In this document: one piece after another, positions 1-8,855 of the stretch
How the letters are laid out: each line of letters begins with the position of its first letter
How positions within the stretch are numbered: the first letter of the stretch is position 1
Origin: Streptomyces sp. NA04227
GTDB taxonomy: Bacteria; Actinomycetota; Actinomycetes; Streptomycetales; Streptomycetaceae
Reading direction: 5' to 3'
DNA: 64,000 nt
Assembly: GCF_013364195.1 (NCBI RefSeq)
Contig: NZ_CP054918.1
Location: forward strand, 1,105,001-1,169,000
Notes under the pieces: model-generated
Database searches by the model: none
Told to the model about the DNA's origin: nothing
The model's input: the letters and a program-made list of their open reading frames with translations, nothing else
Position numbers and translations under genes: made by a program

Positions 1-9
1 GAGAGCGGG

Positions 10-651
10 TCAAGTTGAGCGTTTACGAGGGACGTGAGCGCGGTAGGGGCTGACGGTTGGGTCGCCGTCGATCCAGAACCGCCAGGGATGAACGCCCCCT
101 TCACCGGCAACTCCAGTACGCGGCCCGGTCCGTACCAGGTCGGAAGGGGTGGGCGTACCGGCGAGGACGGACAGCGGGTCGCCGGGGGCGCCGCAGACGT
201 CCGTACCGTTGAGCAGTCTGTCCACATCGAGGGCGGTCGCGAGACGGGCCGGGCCTTTGGCCAGTTCCATGTCGTTTCGGGCCGAGAGTCGACGTTTGCG
301 CGCGGCTTCCGCGCCGAGCACGACCTCACCGGCGCGCAGCAGCACCCCGCTCGCGTGGCCCTCCGGACCGCACACCAGATTCAGGCAATGCCACATCCCG
401 TAGGTGAAGTAGACGTACGCGTGTCCGGGCGGGCCGAACATCGATGCGTTGCGGTCGGTCCGGCCGCGGTAGGCGTGCGAGCCCGGGTCGATCTCACCGG
501 CGTACGCCTCCACCTCGGTGAGCCGGACCTCCAGTGGACCGTCCTGCGTATGACGGACAAGAGTCCGGCCCAGGAGGTCGGGCGCGACCTCCAGTACGGG
601 GCGGTCGAAGAAGTCTCGGCTCAGGGGCGTACGGTCAGGGGCCACAATCAT
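10..651 (-). CDS. DNA-3-methyladenine glycosylase (AAG/Mpg family)
   Basis: A base-excision-repair glycosylase of about 213 aa that removes alkylated purines (3-methyladenine, hypoxanthine) by cleaving the N-glycosidic bond in the cytoplasm. The translation shows the family block [20 protein letters not shown], which carries the catalytic Glu, followed by [20 protein letters not shown] and the [11 protein letters not shown] segment. Length fits bacterial Mpg proteins (about 200 aa). I chose the ATG at 651; an upstream TTG at 660 is in frame but less likely, and no strong ribosome binding site separates them. The stop lies 10 bases from the left window edge, so what follows it is not visible. 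Confidence 0.93.
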   Translation of the reverse strand: MIVAPDRTPLSRDFFDRPVLEVAPDLLGRTLVRHTQDGPLEVRLTEVEAYAGEIDPGSHAYRGRTDRNASMFGPPGHAYVYFTYGMWHCLNLVCGPEGHASGVLLRAGEVVLGAEAARKRRLSARNDMELAKGPARLATALDVDRLLNGTDVCGAPGDPLSVLAGTPTPSDLVRTGPRTGVAGEGGVHPWRFWIDGDPTVSPYRAHVPRKRST

Positions 652-784
652 GGCGCCCAAGGGTACGTCGGGCCGTTCCGGTACCGGCTGTCGGAGGCCC
701 GGGGGAACCGCGCGGGCTCCGTGTGCGTATGGAGATATCGAGCATCCGAATCGTCACCACAGGCCGCGCCTGGGGAGGAGAAAC

Positions 785-1567
785 ATGGGGTTCAAGAGGC
801 TGCTGGCGAGTCTGGGCGCCGGCGGGGCTTCGGTCGAGACCGTGCTGACCGAGGCCAATGTGGTCCCGGGTGGTGTGGTCCAGGGCGAGGTGCGCATCCA
901 GGGTGGCTCGGTCGCCCAGGAGATCGAGGGACTGTCCGTCGGTCTCCAGGCCCGGGTCGAGGTCGAGGGCGGTGACCAGGAGGTCAAGCAGGACATCGAG
1001 TTCACGAAGGTGCGCCTCGGCGGCGCCTTCCAGCTCGCCGAGAACGCGGTGCACGCGGTGCCCTTCAGCCTGGAGATCCCGTGGGAGACCCCGGTCACCA
1101 CGATCGACGGCCAGCCGCTGCGCGGCATGCACATCGGTGTCACCACCGAGCTGGAGATCGCCCGCGCCGTGGACTCCACCGACCTCGACCCGGTCAACGT
1201 GCACCCGCTGCCCGCGCAGCAGGCCATCCTTGAGGCCTTCATCCAGCTCGGCTTCCGCTTCAAGAGCGCCGACATGGAGCGCGGGCACATCCGCGGTACG
1301 CGTCAGAAGCTGCCGTTCTACCAGGAGATCGAGTTCTTCCCGCCGCAGCAGTACCGGGGTCTGAACCAGGTCGAGTTGAGCTTCGTCGCGGACCAGAACG
1401 AGATGGACGTCGTCCTGGAGATGGACAAGAAGCCGGGCCTGTTCAGCGAGGGCAGCGACACCTTCCGCTCCTTCAAGGTGTCCCTGAACGACTACCAGGC
1501 CACCGACTGGGCCGCGTACCTGAACCAGTGGCTCTCGGAGGTCGGCTCCCGCCGCAACTGGGCCTGA
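785..1567 (+). CDS. Sporulation-control protein Spo0M-like (arrestin-fold)
   Basis: A 260-aa protein of the SpoOM family (PF07070). The N-terminus (MGFKRLLASLGAGGASVETV) and the repeated beta-rich segments (VVPGGVVQGEVRIQGG, ITTELEIARAVDSTD and similar) match the two-lobed arrestin-like fold of Bacillus Spo0M, a cytosolic protein that influences sporulation and cell division. The ATG at 785 is preceded by a very good ribosome binding site, GGGGAGGAG at 772-780. It is monocistronic, facing away from the glycosylase gene and ending in a strong hairpin. Its role in a sporulating actinomycete is plausible but not shown here. Confidence 0.9.
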   Translation: MGFKRLLASLGAGGASVETVLTEANVVPGGVVQGEVRIQGGSVAQEIEGLSVGLQARVEVEGGDQEVKQDIEFTKVRLGGAFQLAENAVHAVPFSLEIPWETPVTTIDGQPLRGMHIGVTTELEIARAVDSTDLDPVNVHPLPAQQAILEAFIQLGFRFKSADMERGHIRGTRQKLPFYQEIEFFPPQQYRGLNQVELSFVADQNEMDVVLEMDKKPGLFSEGSDTFRSFKVSLNDYQATDWAAYLNQWLSEVGSRRNWA

Positions 1568-1587
1568 CGGCCCGCCGGTAGACACCT

Positions 1588-1625
1588 CGGAGGACCCACG
1601 GCCGCGACCTGCCGTGGGTCCTCCG
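1588..1625 (+). terminator. Rho-independent-type hairpin after the Spo0M-like gene
   Basis: A perfect 15-bp stem (1588-1602 with 1611-1625, arm CGGAGGACCCACGGC) closes an 8-nt loop 20 bases after the stop codon. There is no U-tract, as is usual for Streptomyces terminators. Confidence 0.85.
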
Positions 1626-1701
1626 GCACGTCGCGGCCATTGGCCGGACAGGCCCTAAGCTCGGCGCAGCAAAGAGTGTTGCCGATCAGTGAGGTGCCGA
1701 C

Positions 1702-2241
1702 GTGACCGAGCTCAGCAGGCCGCCCCTTCCGCACGACTTCCACCCCGAGGTCCCCTCGTTCACGGTCGTGAGCGACGACCTGAAGCCGGGTGCCACGCTC
1801 AAGGACGATCAGGTGTACGCGGCCGGGAACACCTCGCCGCACCTGCGCTGGGAGGGCTTCCCGGCCGGGACCGAGAGCTTCGCGGTGACGTGCTTCGACC
1901 CGGATGCCCCGACGGGCAGCGGCTTCTGGCACTGGACGGTCTTCGACATCCCCGCCTCCGTGACCGAGCTGCCGGTCGGCGCGGGCTCCGGTTCCTTCCC
2001 CGGTCTGCCCGAGGGCGCCGTACACGTCCGCAACGACTACGGCACCCGCGACTTCGGCGGCGCCGCCCCGCCCGCCGGTGATCCCGCGCACCGCTATGTC
2101 TTCACGGTGTACGCGGTCGACTCCCGCAAGCTCGGCCCCGACGCGGACGCCTCTCCCGCGGTGGTCGGGTTCAACCTCCGTTTCCACACGCTGGCGCGGG
2201 CACAGCTGCTCGGCGCGTACGCGGCACCCGCAGGAGGCTGA
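1702..2241 (+). CDS. YbhB/YbcL-type PEBP family protein
   Basis: A 179-aa protein of the phosphatidylethanolamine-binding / Raf-kinase-inhibitor-like family. The ligand-pocket signature [19 protein letters not shown] is present near residues 70-90, and [15 protein letters not shown] plus [11 protein letters not shown] form the second conserved block. The length is typical. There is no signal peptide, so it is probably cytosolic. The biochemical role of bacterial members is unsettled; anionic ligand or phospholipid binding is inferred from the fold only. The GTG start at 1702 follows GAGGTG at 1691. It stands alone between hairpin-terminated neighbours. Confidence 0.92.
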   Translation: MTELSRPPLPHDFHPEVPSFTVVSDDLKPGATLKDDQVYAAGNTSPHLRWEGFPAGTESFAVTCFDPDAPTGSGFWHWTVFDIPASVTELPVGAGSGSFPGLPEGAVHVRNDYGTRDFGGAAPPAGDPAHRYVFTVYAVDSRKLGPDADASPAVVGFNLRFHTLARAQLLGAYAAPAGG

Positions 2242-2445
2242 GGGTTCACCCAAGGTTTGCCCGTCCCCGGTCATGTGTGTGAGCGGGGGCGGGCAGTCTG
2301 TTTGCGCCGGGGTGACCGGAGCGCCTGGTCGTACGCCCCCGGCGCACGGATATTGCGTTGTCCATCTCGGCGTGCCCGGCCAGAGTTGACCCCAGCCCAG
2401 TCGCCGCCAAGGGGGACGGGACGGTGCACACGGGAGGTGGGCGGG

Positions 2446-2952
2446 ATGCGTGACACGCTGGTGCTGAATGCGAGCTTCGAGCCGCTGTCGACGGTGACCC
2501 TGAACCGAGCCGTCGTTCTGGTGCTCCAGGACAAGGCCGTCGTCGAGCAGGCGCACCCCGAACTCCGTATGCGTGGCGCCGCGGTCGATCTTCCGGTGCC
2601 CCGGGTGATCCGGCTGTGCAGATACGTACGGGTGCCCTTCCGAAGACAAGCGCCGTGGTCACGGCGGGGTGTCCTGGTGCGGGACCGGAACCGGTGCGCG
2701 TACTGCGGCAGGCGGGCGACGACCGTGGACCACGTGCTGCCGCGTTCCAAGGGCGGCGGCGACACCTGGCTGAACACGGTGGCCTCCTGCGCGGAGGACA
2801 ACCACCGCAAGGCGAACCGCACTCCGCAGGAGGCGGGCATGCCGCTCCTGAAGCAGCCGTTCGAGCCCACACCCGCGGACGCGATGCTGCTGACGCTGGC
2901 GCAGGACGACCTGGAGTCGCTGCCGGAGTGGCTCTCGCAGCCCGCGGCGTAG
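2446..2952 (+). CDS. HNH endonuclease
   Basis: A 168-aa stand-alone HNH nuclease. The C-terminal half carries a zinc-type HNH: RDRNRCAYCGRRATTVDHVLPRS..GG..TWLNTVASCAEDNHRKANRTP, with CxxC, the catalytic DH pair and a closing C..xxNHxK element. The N-terminal half (LVLNASFEPLSTVTLNRAVVLVL) is the usual leader of this widespread actinobacterial family, whose biological role is unknown; it is not linked to a restriction or phage module here. The ATG at 2446 is preceded by GGGAGGTGG (2431-2439), so the longer in-frame ORF from 2257 is rejected. Confidence 0.92.
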   Translation: MRDTLVLNASFEPLSTVTLNRAVVLVLQDKAVVEQAHPELRMRGAAVDLPVPRVIRLCRYVRVPFRRQAPWSRRGVLVRDRNRCAYCGRRATTVDHVLPRSKGGGDTWLNTVASCAEDNHRKANRTPQEAGMPLLKQPFEPTPADAMLLTLAQDDLESLPEWLSQPAA

Positions 2953-2992
2953 CCGTCCGCGCGCCGGTCGGCGCCGCACGTTCGGCATGAGG

Positions 2993-3033
2993 AAGGCGCC
3001 CGTCCCCCGGAGTTCGCAGGGGGCGGGCGCCTT
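2993..3033. terminator. Bidirectional terminator between HNH and SPFH genes
   Basis: Between two convergent genes. AAGGCGCCCG (2993-3002) pairs with CGGGCGCCTT (3024-3033); after a one-base bulge, CCCCC (3004-3008) pairs with GGGGG (3019-3023) around a 10-nt loop. It should stop transcription from both sides. Confidence 0.85.
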
Positions 3034-3043
3034 TCTCGTGCCG

Positions 3044-3994
3044 TCAGTCGATGGTGGGCTTCTCCAGGCGCTGCGAGCCGGGTCCCGCCGGGGCCGGGAC
3101 GGTGGGTGAACCGCCGCCCTGGGGGCCGAAGTTGCCGATGGCGCCGGACAGGCCCTTGAGGGCGTCGCCGATCTCGCTGGGGACGATCCAGAGCTTGTTG
3201 GCGTCGCCCTCGGCGATCTTCGGGAGCATCTGGAGGTACTGGTACGAGAGCAGCTTCTGGTCCGGGTCGCCCGCGTGGATGGACTCGAAGACGGTACGGA
3301 TGGCCTGTGCCTCGCCCTCGGCGCGCAGGGCCGCGGCCTTGGCCTCGCCCTCGGCGCGCAGGATCGCCGACTGCTTCTCGCCCTCGGCGCGCAGGATCTC
3401 GGACTGCCGTACACCCTCGGCCTGGAGGATGGCCGCGCGCTTGTCACGGTCGGCGCGCATCTGCTTCTCCATCGAGTCCTGGATGGAGGTGGGCGGCTCG
3501 ATCGCCTTGAGCTCGACGCGGTTGACGCGGATGCCCCACTTGCCGGTGGCCTCGTCGAGCACACCGCGCAGGGCCGCGTTGATCTCCTCGCGGGAGGTGA
3601 GCGTGCGCTCCAGGTCCATGCCGCCGATGATGTTGCGCAGCGTGGTTACGGTGAGCTGCTCGATGGCCTGGATGTAGCTGGCGACCTCGTACGTCGCGGC
3701 CCGGGCGTCGGTGACCTGGTAGTAGATGACCGTGTCGATGTTCACCACCAGGTTGTCCTGGGTGATGACCGGCTGCGGCGGGAAGGGGACGACCTGTTCG
3801 CGCAGGTCGATCCGGTTGCGGATGGAGTCGATGAACGGGACGACGATGTTGAGGCCCGCGTTGAGGGTGCGGGTGTAGCGTCCGAAGCGTTCCACGATGG
3901 CGGCGCTCGCCTGCGGGATGACCTGGATCGTCTTGATCAGGGCGATGAAGACCAGCACCACCAGAATGATCAGGACGATGATGATGGGTTCCAT
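3044..3994 (-). CDS. SPFH/band 7 (stomatin-like) membrane protein
   Basis: A 316-aa stomatin/prohibitin-family protein. One N-terminal transmembrane helix (residues 2-24, IIIVLIILVVLVFIALI) is followed by the band-7 domain (about 25-190: AIVERFGRYTRTLNAGLNIVVPFID, FPPQPVITQDNLVVNIDTVIYYQV) and a charged coiled coil with four near-identical LRAEGE repeats (about 205-235). Such proteins form oligomeric membrane scaffolds, often together with an NfeD partner. The NfeD gene lies just upstream on the same strand (start 4597), which supports a functional pair. The ribosome binding site is GGAG 14 bases before the ATG at 3994. Confidence 0.94.
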   Translation of the reverse strand: MEPIIIVLIILVVLVFIALIKTIQVIPQASAAIVERFGRYTRTLNAGLNIVVPFIDSIRNRIDLREQVVPFPPQPVITQDNLVVNIDTVIYYQVTDARAATYEVASYIQAIEQLTVTTLRNIIGGMDLERTLTSREEINAALRGVLDEATGKWGIRVNRVELKAIEPPTSIQDSMEKQMRADRDKRAAILQAEGVRQSEILRAEGEKQSAILRAEGEAKAAALRAEGEAQAIRTVFESIHAGDPDQKLLSYQYLQMLPKIAEGDANKLWIVPSEIGDALKGLSGAIGNFGPQGGGSPTVPAPAGPGSQRLEKPTID

Positions 3995-4117
3995 CGTGGT
4001 TGCCCCTACTCCTTCGTACCGAGTGTGACCGAGACTGTCCGCGGACCGGTCGTCCGCGCGGAGCCGTCCTTGGGAAGATCTTGCTGGTCGAGTGTGTCAG
4101 AGAGCAACTCGCCTTGT

Positions 4118-4155
4118 GCGGTGTTCCGTTCACATCCCGTCACCCGGAACACCGC
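4118..4155 (-). other. Hairpin between nfeD and the SPFH gene
   Basis: A perfect 11-bp stem, GCGGTGTTCCG (4118-4128) with CGGAACACCGC (4145-4155), and a 16-nt loop. It lies in the 174-bp gap between two co-directional genes that normally form one operon. It could be an attenuator, an mRNA-processing element or a terminator for nfeD. Confidence 0.6.
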
Positions 4156-4168
4156 GGCACCGCCCGGC

Positions 4169-4597
4169 TCACATGACGACGGCGGTGGCCCCCTCGATCT
4201 CCACGACGTCGACCTCCTCGCCCGCTTCGAACGTCTGGCCTGCGTCGAGGGTGCGCGCTGACCAGACCTCTCCGGCGAGCTTGATGCGTCCGCCGTGCCG
4301 GTCGACCCGTTCCAGGACGATGGCCTGTTTGCCCTTGAGGGCGTCGACACCGCTGGTGTGTTCGGGCTGACGTCTGCGGCTGCGGTTGGCCAGCGGCCGT
4401 ACGACGGCGATGAGCGCCACGGAGACGATCACGAAGACCAGTACCTGGGCCACCGTGCCGCCGCCGATGCCCGCCGTGACCGCGGCGGCGACGGCGCCGA
4501 CCGAGAACATGCCGAACTCCGGCATCGCGGTCATCACGAGCGGAATTCCGAGCGCTGCCGCGCCTATCAGCCACCACACCCACGCGTCTATGTCCAC
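4169..4597 (-). CDS. NfeD-family membrane protein
   Basis: A 142-aa short-form NfeD. The N-terminal region (residues 5-68) contains hydrophobic helices (WVWWLIGAAALGIPLVMTAM, VAAAVTAGIGGGTVAQVLVFVIVSVALIAVV). The C-terminal OB-fold domain (about 85-142) has the usual LKGKQAIVLERVDRHGGRIKLAGEVWSARTLD pattern. Short NfeD proteins lack the ClpP-like protease domain and usually sit next to a stomatin-like SPFH gene, as here. Both probably act in membrane microdomain organisation. The GTG start at 4597 is the only reasonable start. Confidence 0.92.
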   Translation of the reverse strand: MDIDAWVWWLIGAAALGIPLVMTAMPEFGMFSVGAVAAAVTAGIGGGTVAQVLVFVIVSVALIAVVRPLANRSRRRQPEHTSGVDALKGKQAIVLERVDRHGGRIKLAGEVWSARTLDAGQTFEAGEEVDVVEIEGATAVVM

Positions 4598-4671
4598 CCG
4601 GCCATGGTAGGACCGCAGGCCGCGCGGGGACAGGGCGCCCGGTCAACCCCCGGCCGCCCGGGGGCGGTTGA

Positions 4672-5463
4672 TCAGCCGAGCGGGAGTCCCCTGGCGGTCC
4701 AGCGGTCGCCCGCGCGCTCGACGACGAGCGGAAGTCCGAAACACAACGACAGGTTGCGGGAGGTGAGTTCGAGTTCTAGGGGGCCGGCGGCGAGCACCTT
4801 GCCCTGACGGATCATCAGGACGTGGGTGAAGCCGGGAGCAATCTCCTCGACATGGTGGGTGACCATGACCATGGAAGGGGCCAGCGGGTCGCGGGCGAGG
4901 CGACCGAGGCGGCGTACCAGGTCCTCGCGGCCGCCGAGGTCGAGTCCGGCCGCGGGCTCGTCGAGCAGCAGGAGTTCGGGGTCGGTCATCAGGGCGCGGG
5001 CGATGAGGGTGCGCTTGCGCTCGCCCTCGGAGAGGGTGCCGAAGCGGCGGTCGAGGTACTCGCTCATGCCGAGCCGGTCGAGGAAGGCGCGGGCGCGCTC
5101 CTCGTCGACGGCCTCGTAGTTCTCGTGCCAGCCGGCGGTCATGCCGTAGGCGGCGGTGAGCACGGTCTGCAGTACGGTCTGCCGCTTGGGGAGCTTCTCG
5201 GCCAGGGCGATGCCCGCGATGCCGATCCGGGGGCGCAGTTCGAAGACGTCGACCTTGCCGAGGCGCTCGCCCAGGATGCTCACGCTGCCGCTGCTCGGGA
5301 AGAGGTAGCTGGAGGCGATGTTGAGGAGGGTGGTCTTGCCCGCGCCGTTGGGGCCGAGGATGATCCAGCGCTCGCCCTCCTTGACCGACCAGGAGACCTG
5401 GTCCACCAGAGCATGGCCCTCGCGGACCACGGAAACGTCCTCCAGCTCCAGTACATCGCTCAT
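4672..5463 (-). CDS. ABC transporter ATP-binding protein (orphan)
   Basis: A 263-aa single ABC ATPase domain. Walker A is GPNGAGKTTLLN, the ABC signature is LSEGERKR, Walker B is LLLLDEPAAGLD, and the H-loop is VMVTHHVEE. No permease or binding protein is adjacent, so its membrane partner is unknown. The overall pattern resembles ModF-like or YbbL-like solo ATPases. I chose the ATG at 5463 (MSDVLELEDVSV) with GGGAG 11 bases upstream; an ATG at 5481 is also possible. It is divergent from the next gene. Confidence 0.9.
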   Translation of the reverse strand: MSDVLELEDVSVVREGHALVDQVSWSVKEGERWIILGPNGAGKTTLLNIASSYLFPSSGSVSILGERLGKVDVFELRPRIGIAGIALAEKLPKRQTVLQTVLTAAYGMTAGWHENYEAVDEERARAFLDRLGMSEYLDRRFGTLSEGERKRTLIARALMTDPELLLLDEPAAGLDLGGREDLVRRLGRLARDPLAPSMVMVTHHVEEIAPGFTHVLMIRQGKVLAAGPLELELTSRNLSLCFGLPLVVERAGDRWTARGLPLG

Positions 5464-5650
5464 GAGCGCGTTGTCTCCCATTGCAGTCTCGTCTTCGCGT
5501 GCGCCTGTGTGTACGCGGTCCCCTGGGAAAACCTACGCCACTCGGCGCGGGGCGCTCCCCCCGAGGTCGGCTCGGGCGGCCGGTGCGCGGTCCTGGGCGG
5601 CCGGTCCGTGGGGAGGCATACCCGTGGCGCGGTCCCCGTAGGCTGAGGGC

Positions 5651-6436
5651 ATGTTCTTCGAACCTCGTTCGGGCCGGCTCGCGGCCTGGGGCAACGCCCT
5701 GCTCTGTGGTGAGGTCTCTCCCGACGACGCGGTGCACGCCGTGGTCGCCGACGACGCGGTGCACCGGGTGGAGGGGTTGCCCGGTGAGAGCGGCCAGGTC
5801 GGTCTGACGCTGGCACTCGGCCGGTTGCGGCGGCTCGGGGTGCGCGGGCTGCGGATCGCGCTGCCCGCGCCGGGCCATCCGCTCGGTCTGAGCGGTCCGC
5901 CGGAGTTCAACGCGCGTGCGCTGGAGGCCGAGGAGGCCGTGGTCTGTCACGGCGCGGCCTACGGCCTGGTGCCTGACGTCTACGAGGCCGGCCCGGAGGG
6001 CGTACGTACCGAGGTGGTCTGGCACTGCCTGCCGGTACGGGAGGCGCCGCCCGCCGATGTGCCCTCGCTGGGCGAGGCCGAGCGCGAACTGGCCGAGGCG
6101 CTGCGCGAGGCGACCGCCGTCCTGTCGCGGCTGGACGTGGCGAGTTCCGGCCCGGTGGCCGAGGCCGCGCTCGACGCCTACCGGGCGCGTGCGGAGAAGG
6201 GGCGGGAGCTGCTCGCGCCCGGCTATCCGCCGCGTGCGGTACGGGTGTTGGAGCTGGCGCAGCGCATCGCCCTGCTGATCTCGATGGCCGAGGACCACGC
6301 GCCGGGCGCGGCGGTGAGCGCCTCCGCGATGGCGGCGCGCTCGGAGGCACTGCGTCCGGTGGAGCGGACGGCGCGCAGGGCGCAGGTGGCGGCGTACAAC
6401 GCGTATGTGGAGGAGATGGAGCGGGGCGTGCGCTAG
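5651..6436 (+). CDS. Conserved hypothetical protein
   Basis: A 261-aa cytosolic-looking protein with no membrane segment or signal peptide. The N-terminal 120 residues are beta/alpha-like (VVADDAVHRVEGLPGESG, LTLALGRLRRLGVRGLRIALPAPGHPLGLSGPPEFN, VVWHCLPVRE) and the C-terminal 110 residues are Ala/Arg-rich amphipathic helices ending VAAYNAYVEEMERGVR. I recognise it as a protein commonly kept in Streptomyces genomes but cannot assign a function. It is transcribed away from the ABC ATPase and convergent with the GH84 gene. Confidence 0.85.
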   Translation: MFFEPRSGRLAAWGNALLCGEVSPDDAVHAVVADDAVHRVEGLPGESGQVGLTLALGRLRRLGVRGLRIALPAPGHPLGLSGPPEFNARALEAEEAVVCHGAAYGLVPDVYEAGPEGVRTEVVWHCLPVREAPPADVPSLGEAERELAEALREATAVLSRLDVASSGPVAEAALDAYRARAEKGRELLAPGYPPRAVRVLELAQRIALLISMAEDHAPGAAVSASAMAARSEALRPVERTARRAQVAAYNAYVEEMERGVR

Positions 6437-6524
6437 GCCGTGCCTCCCTGGTAGTGGGGGCGGCGAACGGCCGCAGGCCACCGGCCCGGTACGGGCGACG
6501 GTGGCGGGCTCGGGATCGGAGGCT

Positions 6525-6725
6525 GCGCAGGGAGCGTCCCCTCCCCCGTGACGGCGAACCGCCGAGGGTTTGCTCCCTGCGCCAACCTCTGACTCCATAC
6601 TCCGCGATCCGCGCGGCGGTGTCGTTGGCGTACAGCGCACAACCGCCTTGACGCTGCGCGCACTTGGTCGCCGCGCGCCCAAGTCGCTGCGTGCCGAGGG
6701 ATCTCGCGCGACTGCGCGGATCGCG
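6525..6725. other. Palindrome-rich convergent intergenic region
   Basis: The 302-bp gap 6437-6738 holds no gene. It contains an 11-bp inverted repeat (GCGCAGGGAGC, 6525-6535 with 6572-6582). To its right is a 123-bp block bounded by a perfect 12-bp inverted repeat (CGCGATCCGCGC at 6603-6614, its complement at 6714-6725) with a nested ACTTGG/CCAAGT pair (6662-6667, 6679-6684). Part of it probably terminates the two convergent genes. The 123-bp block could also be a small mobile-repeat remnant. Confidence 0.6.
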
Positions 6726-6738
6726 CAGAACTACGCGG

Positions 6739-8838
6739 TCAGCCCGTCCCGTCGAGGCGCTTCTCCACCTCGCCGAGGAAGTTCTCGATCAGCGGGTCGC
6801 CGACGCGGACCGAGCCGACCTGGTGGTGCTCCTGGGGGTCGACCGTGATCTTCGACGCCTCGGCGGCCCGTGCCCGCATCGCGGTGCGCTCGGTCTCCGC
6901 CTGCTCGGTGTCACCGGATTCGAGGGCGGCGAGCGCGTCCACGCCGTGGCGCATGGCCCGGCCCCACAGTGCGGTGGCATCGAGCCAGCGCGCGGCGTCG
7001 GACAGGAAGAGCTTGTCGGGCAGGGACTCCCGCAGGGTGGCGGGCACCCTGGCGATGTCCCGGACCGCGCCGCCCCGCAGGGCACGGAGCGCGGCGGCCG
7101 GATCCTGCGCGTACTGCTTCCAGAAGGCGTCGAGTTCGGCCGTCAGGCGCGGGGACTGGGGCTGCCAGGGCTGGTCGCCGAAGGTGGGCGCGAGGTGGTT
7201 GAGGTCGACGAAACGCTCCACGGCGTCGGCCACCCCCGCGTTGCCGCCCGCCAGGTACAGGGCGGCCTGACGTCCGGAGACGGTGCGGTCGTAGGCCCGG
7301 TCGTTCCAGGAGAAGTCCGCCATGGTGAACATGGCGAGCTTGCTCGCCGATTCCTGGTTCATCGGGTTGGAGACCAGTCCGGTGATGTGCTGCGAGAGGC
7401 CGCGTTCGCGCTTGTCGTACGGGGCGAGCAGCAGCCGTCCGCGGGTCCGGTCGAAGTCGTTGACGGGGTAGTTGTCCCAGACGAAGACCTTGCGGCCGAA
7501 GAGCTCACTCGCCTTGGCCGCCTGGTCGTTGGTGATCTCGGGCGGCACCACGTCGGTGCCCGTCCACATCACCTCGACGGCGGGATCGAGCCCGGAGCGC
7601 AGGCCCGACTTGTAGTCCGTGTCGGTGAGGTCGCCGTACTCGGTCGGCACGGTCTGGAGCGGCCGCGCCCCCTCGTGGGTGGCGACGAACTCGCGCTGCA
7701 CGGTGTTGAGCAGGCTCACCTGTGCGGCGGCCGCGGGGCCCCGCCCGGGAGCACCGAACTCCTTCTCGTCGGCGGCGCAGTTCCACTTGGTGTAGCTGAT
7801 GTCGTCCAGCGGTACGGAGAAGGCGCGTACCCCCGCGTCGTACATCGCCTGGAGTTTGGCGACCAGTGCCGTGGTGTCGGCCGGGTCCGAGTAGCAGATG
7901 GAGGCGCCGGGCGAGAGGGCGAAGGTGAAGCGCACGTGATGGGCCCGTGCGCGGTCGACCAGGCGCGTCAACTCGGCGAGTTTCTCCGCCGGATAGGGCT
8001 CGCGCCACTTCTCGCGGTGGTACGGGTCGTCCTTGGGCGCGTAGACGTAGGTGTTGGCGCGCACATCGCCGAGGAACTCCATCTGGTCGAGGCGTTCGGC
8101 CTCGGTCCACGGCGGTCCGTAGAAGCCCTCGATGCTGCCGCGCAGCGGCATCGAAGGGTGGTCCGACACCGCGACTCCCGCCAGTCGGACGCTCTGCGCG
8201 CGCCCGGTGGAAGAGGCGGCGGCGGAGGCCGAGGCCGAAACGAAGAGCTGGCGGAGCGTCTGCACCGCGTAGAACTGCCCGGCCGCGTCGGTGCCGCCGA
8301 GCGCGACCACACCGGAGCCGCGCTCGCCCTCGCCCACCCGCAGCGCGTAGCCCTCGGCCTGCTCGGGGACCTCCGTACCGTCGAGGGCCTCGGCGATGTC
8401 GGGGCGGGTTGCCGGGCCGAGCAGGAAGGCGGGCTCACCGGCTTCGGCGGTGCGGCGTACTCGTACGTCCGAGACGCCGTGTTCGCGCAGGACCCTGACG
8501 AGCAGCTCGCGGGCGGCTTCGTCGGTGCCTTCGCCGACCACCACGTCGACGCGGTCCGGCACCGGGATGTCCGCGCCGGTGCGGACGAGGGACTGTGGCG
8601 TGGGGGACACGGTGGGGAGGGCGGATCTTCCGGGCGCCGGGGCGGCGGGGCCGTCGGCGGACGCGGGGTCCCGCCCGGGTTCCGCGCTCGCCGCGGAGGC
8701 CGTGGCGAGCGAGGCCGTGGCCGCGCAGGCGACGACGGCCGCGGTGAGTGTCTTCAGGGTCTTGAGGTTTCTCGGGGTCTTCTGGGTCCTCGGGGTCCTG
8801 GCGAGGTGGGGCAAGACGTCCTCCGAGCGGCGATCCAT
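6739..8838 (-). CDS. Secreted GH84 beta-N-acetylglucosaminidase (O-GlcNAcase-like)
   Basis: A 699-aa secreted glycoside hydrolase that should release N-acetylglucosamine by substrate-assisted catalysis. An N-terminal signal peptide (about residues 24-52: NLKTLKTLTAAVVACAATAS, then AASA) is followed by a GH20b-like alpha/beta domain (about 75-225). The GH84 barrel begins at RGSIEGFYGPPWTEAERLDQM (about 233), with the catalytic Asp pair in SVPLDDISYTKW (D345, D346), and is followed by a helical C-terminal domain. The ATG at 8838 lacks a clear ribosome binding site; a TTG 8 codons in, preceded by GGAGGA, is a possible alternative start. A DasR-type operator 18 bp upstream suggests induction by amino sugars. 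Confidence 0.94.
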   Translation of the reverse strand: MDRRSEDVLPHLARTPRTQKTPRNLKTLKTLTAAVVACAATASLATASAASAEPGRDPASADGPAAPAPGRSALPTVSPTPQSLVRTGADIPVPDRVDVVVGEGTDEAARELLVRVLREHGVSDVRVRRTAEAGEPAFLLGPATRPDIAEALDGTEVPEQAEGYALRVGEGERGSGVVALGGTDAAGQFYAVQTLRQLFVSASASAAASSTGRAQSVRLAGVAVSDHPSMPLRGSIEGFYGPPWTEAERLDQMEFLGDVRANTYVYAPKDDPYHREKWREPYPAEKLAELTRLVDRARAHHVRFTFALSPGASICYSDPADTTALVAKLQAMYDAGVRAFSVPLDDISYTKWNCAADEKEFGAPGRGPAAAAQVSLLNTVQREFVATHEGARPLQTVPTEYGDLTDTDYKSGLRSGLDPAVEVMWTGTDVVPPEITNDQAAKASELFGRKVFVWDNYPVNDFDRTRGRLLLAPYDKRERGLSQHITGLVSNPMNQESASKLAMFTMADFSWNDRAYDRTVSGRQAALYLAGGNAGVADAVERFVDLNHLAPTFGDQPWQPQSPRLTAELDAFWKQYAQDPAAALRALRGGAVRDIARVPATLRESLPDKLFLSDAARWLDATALWGRAMRHGVDALAALESGDTEQAETERTAMRARAAEASKITVDPQEHHQVGSVRVGDPLIENFLGEVEKRLDGTG

Positions 8839-8855
8839 AGATCTGATGTCTGGGC

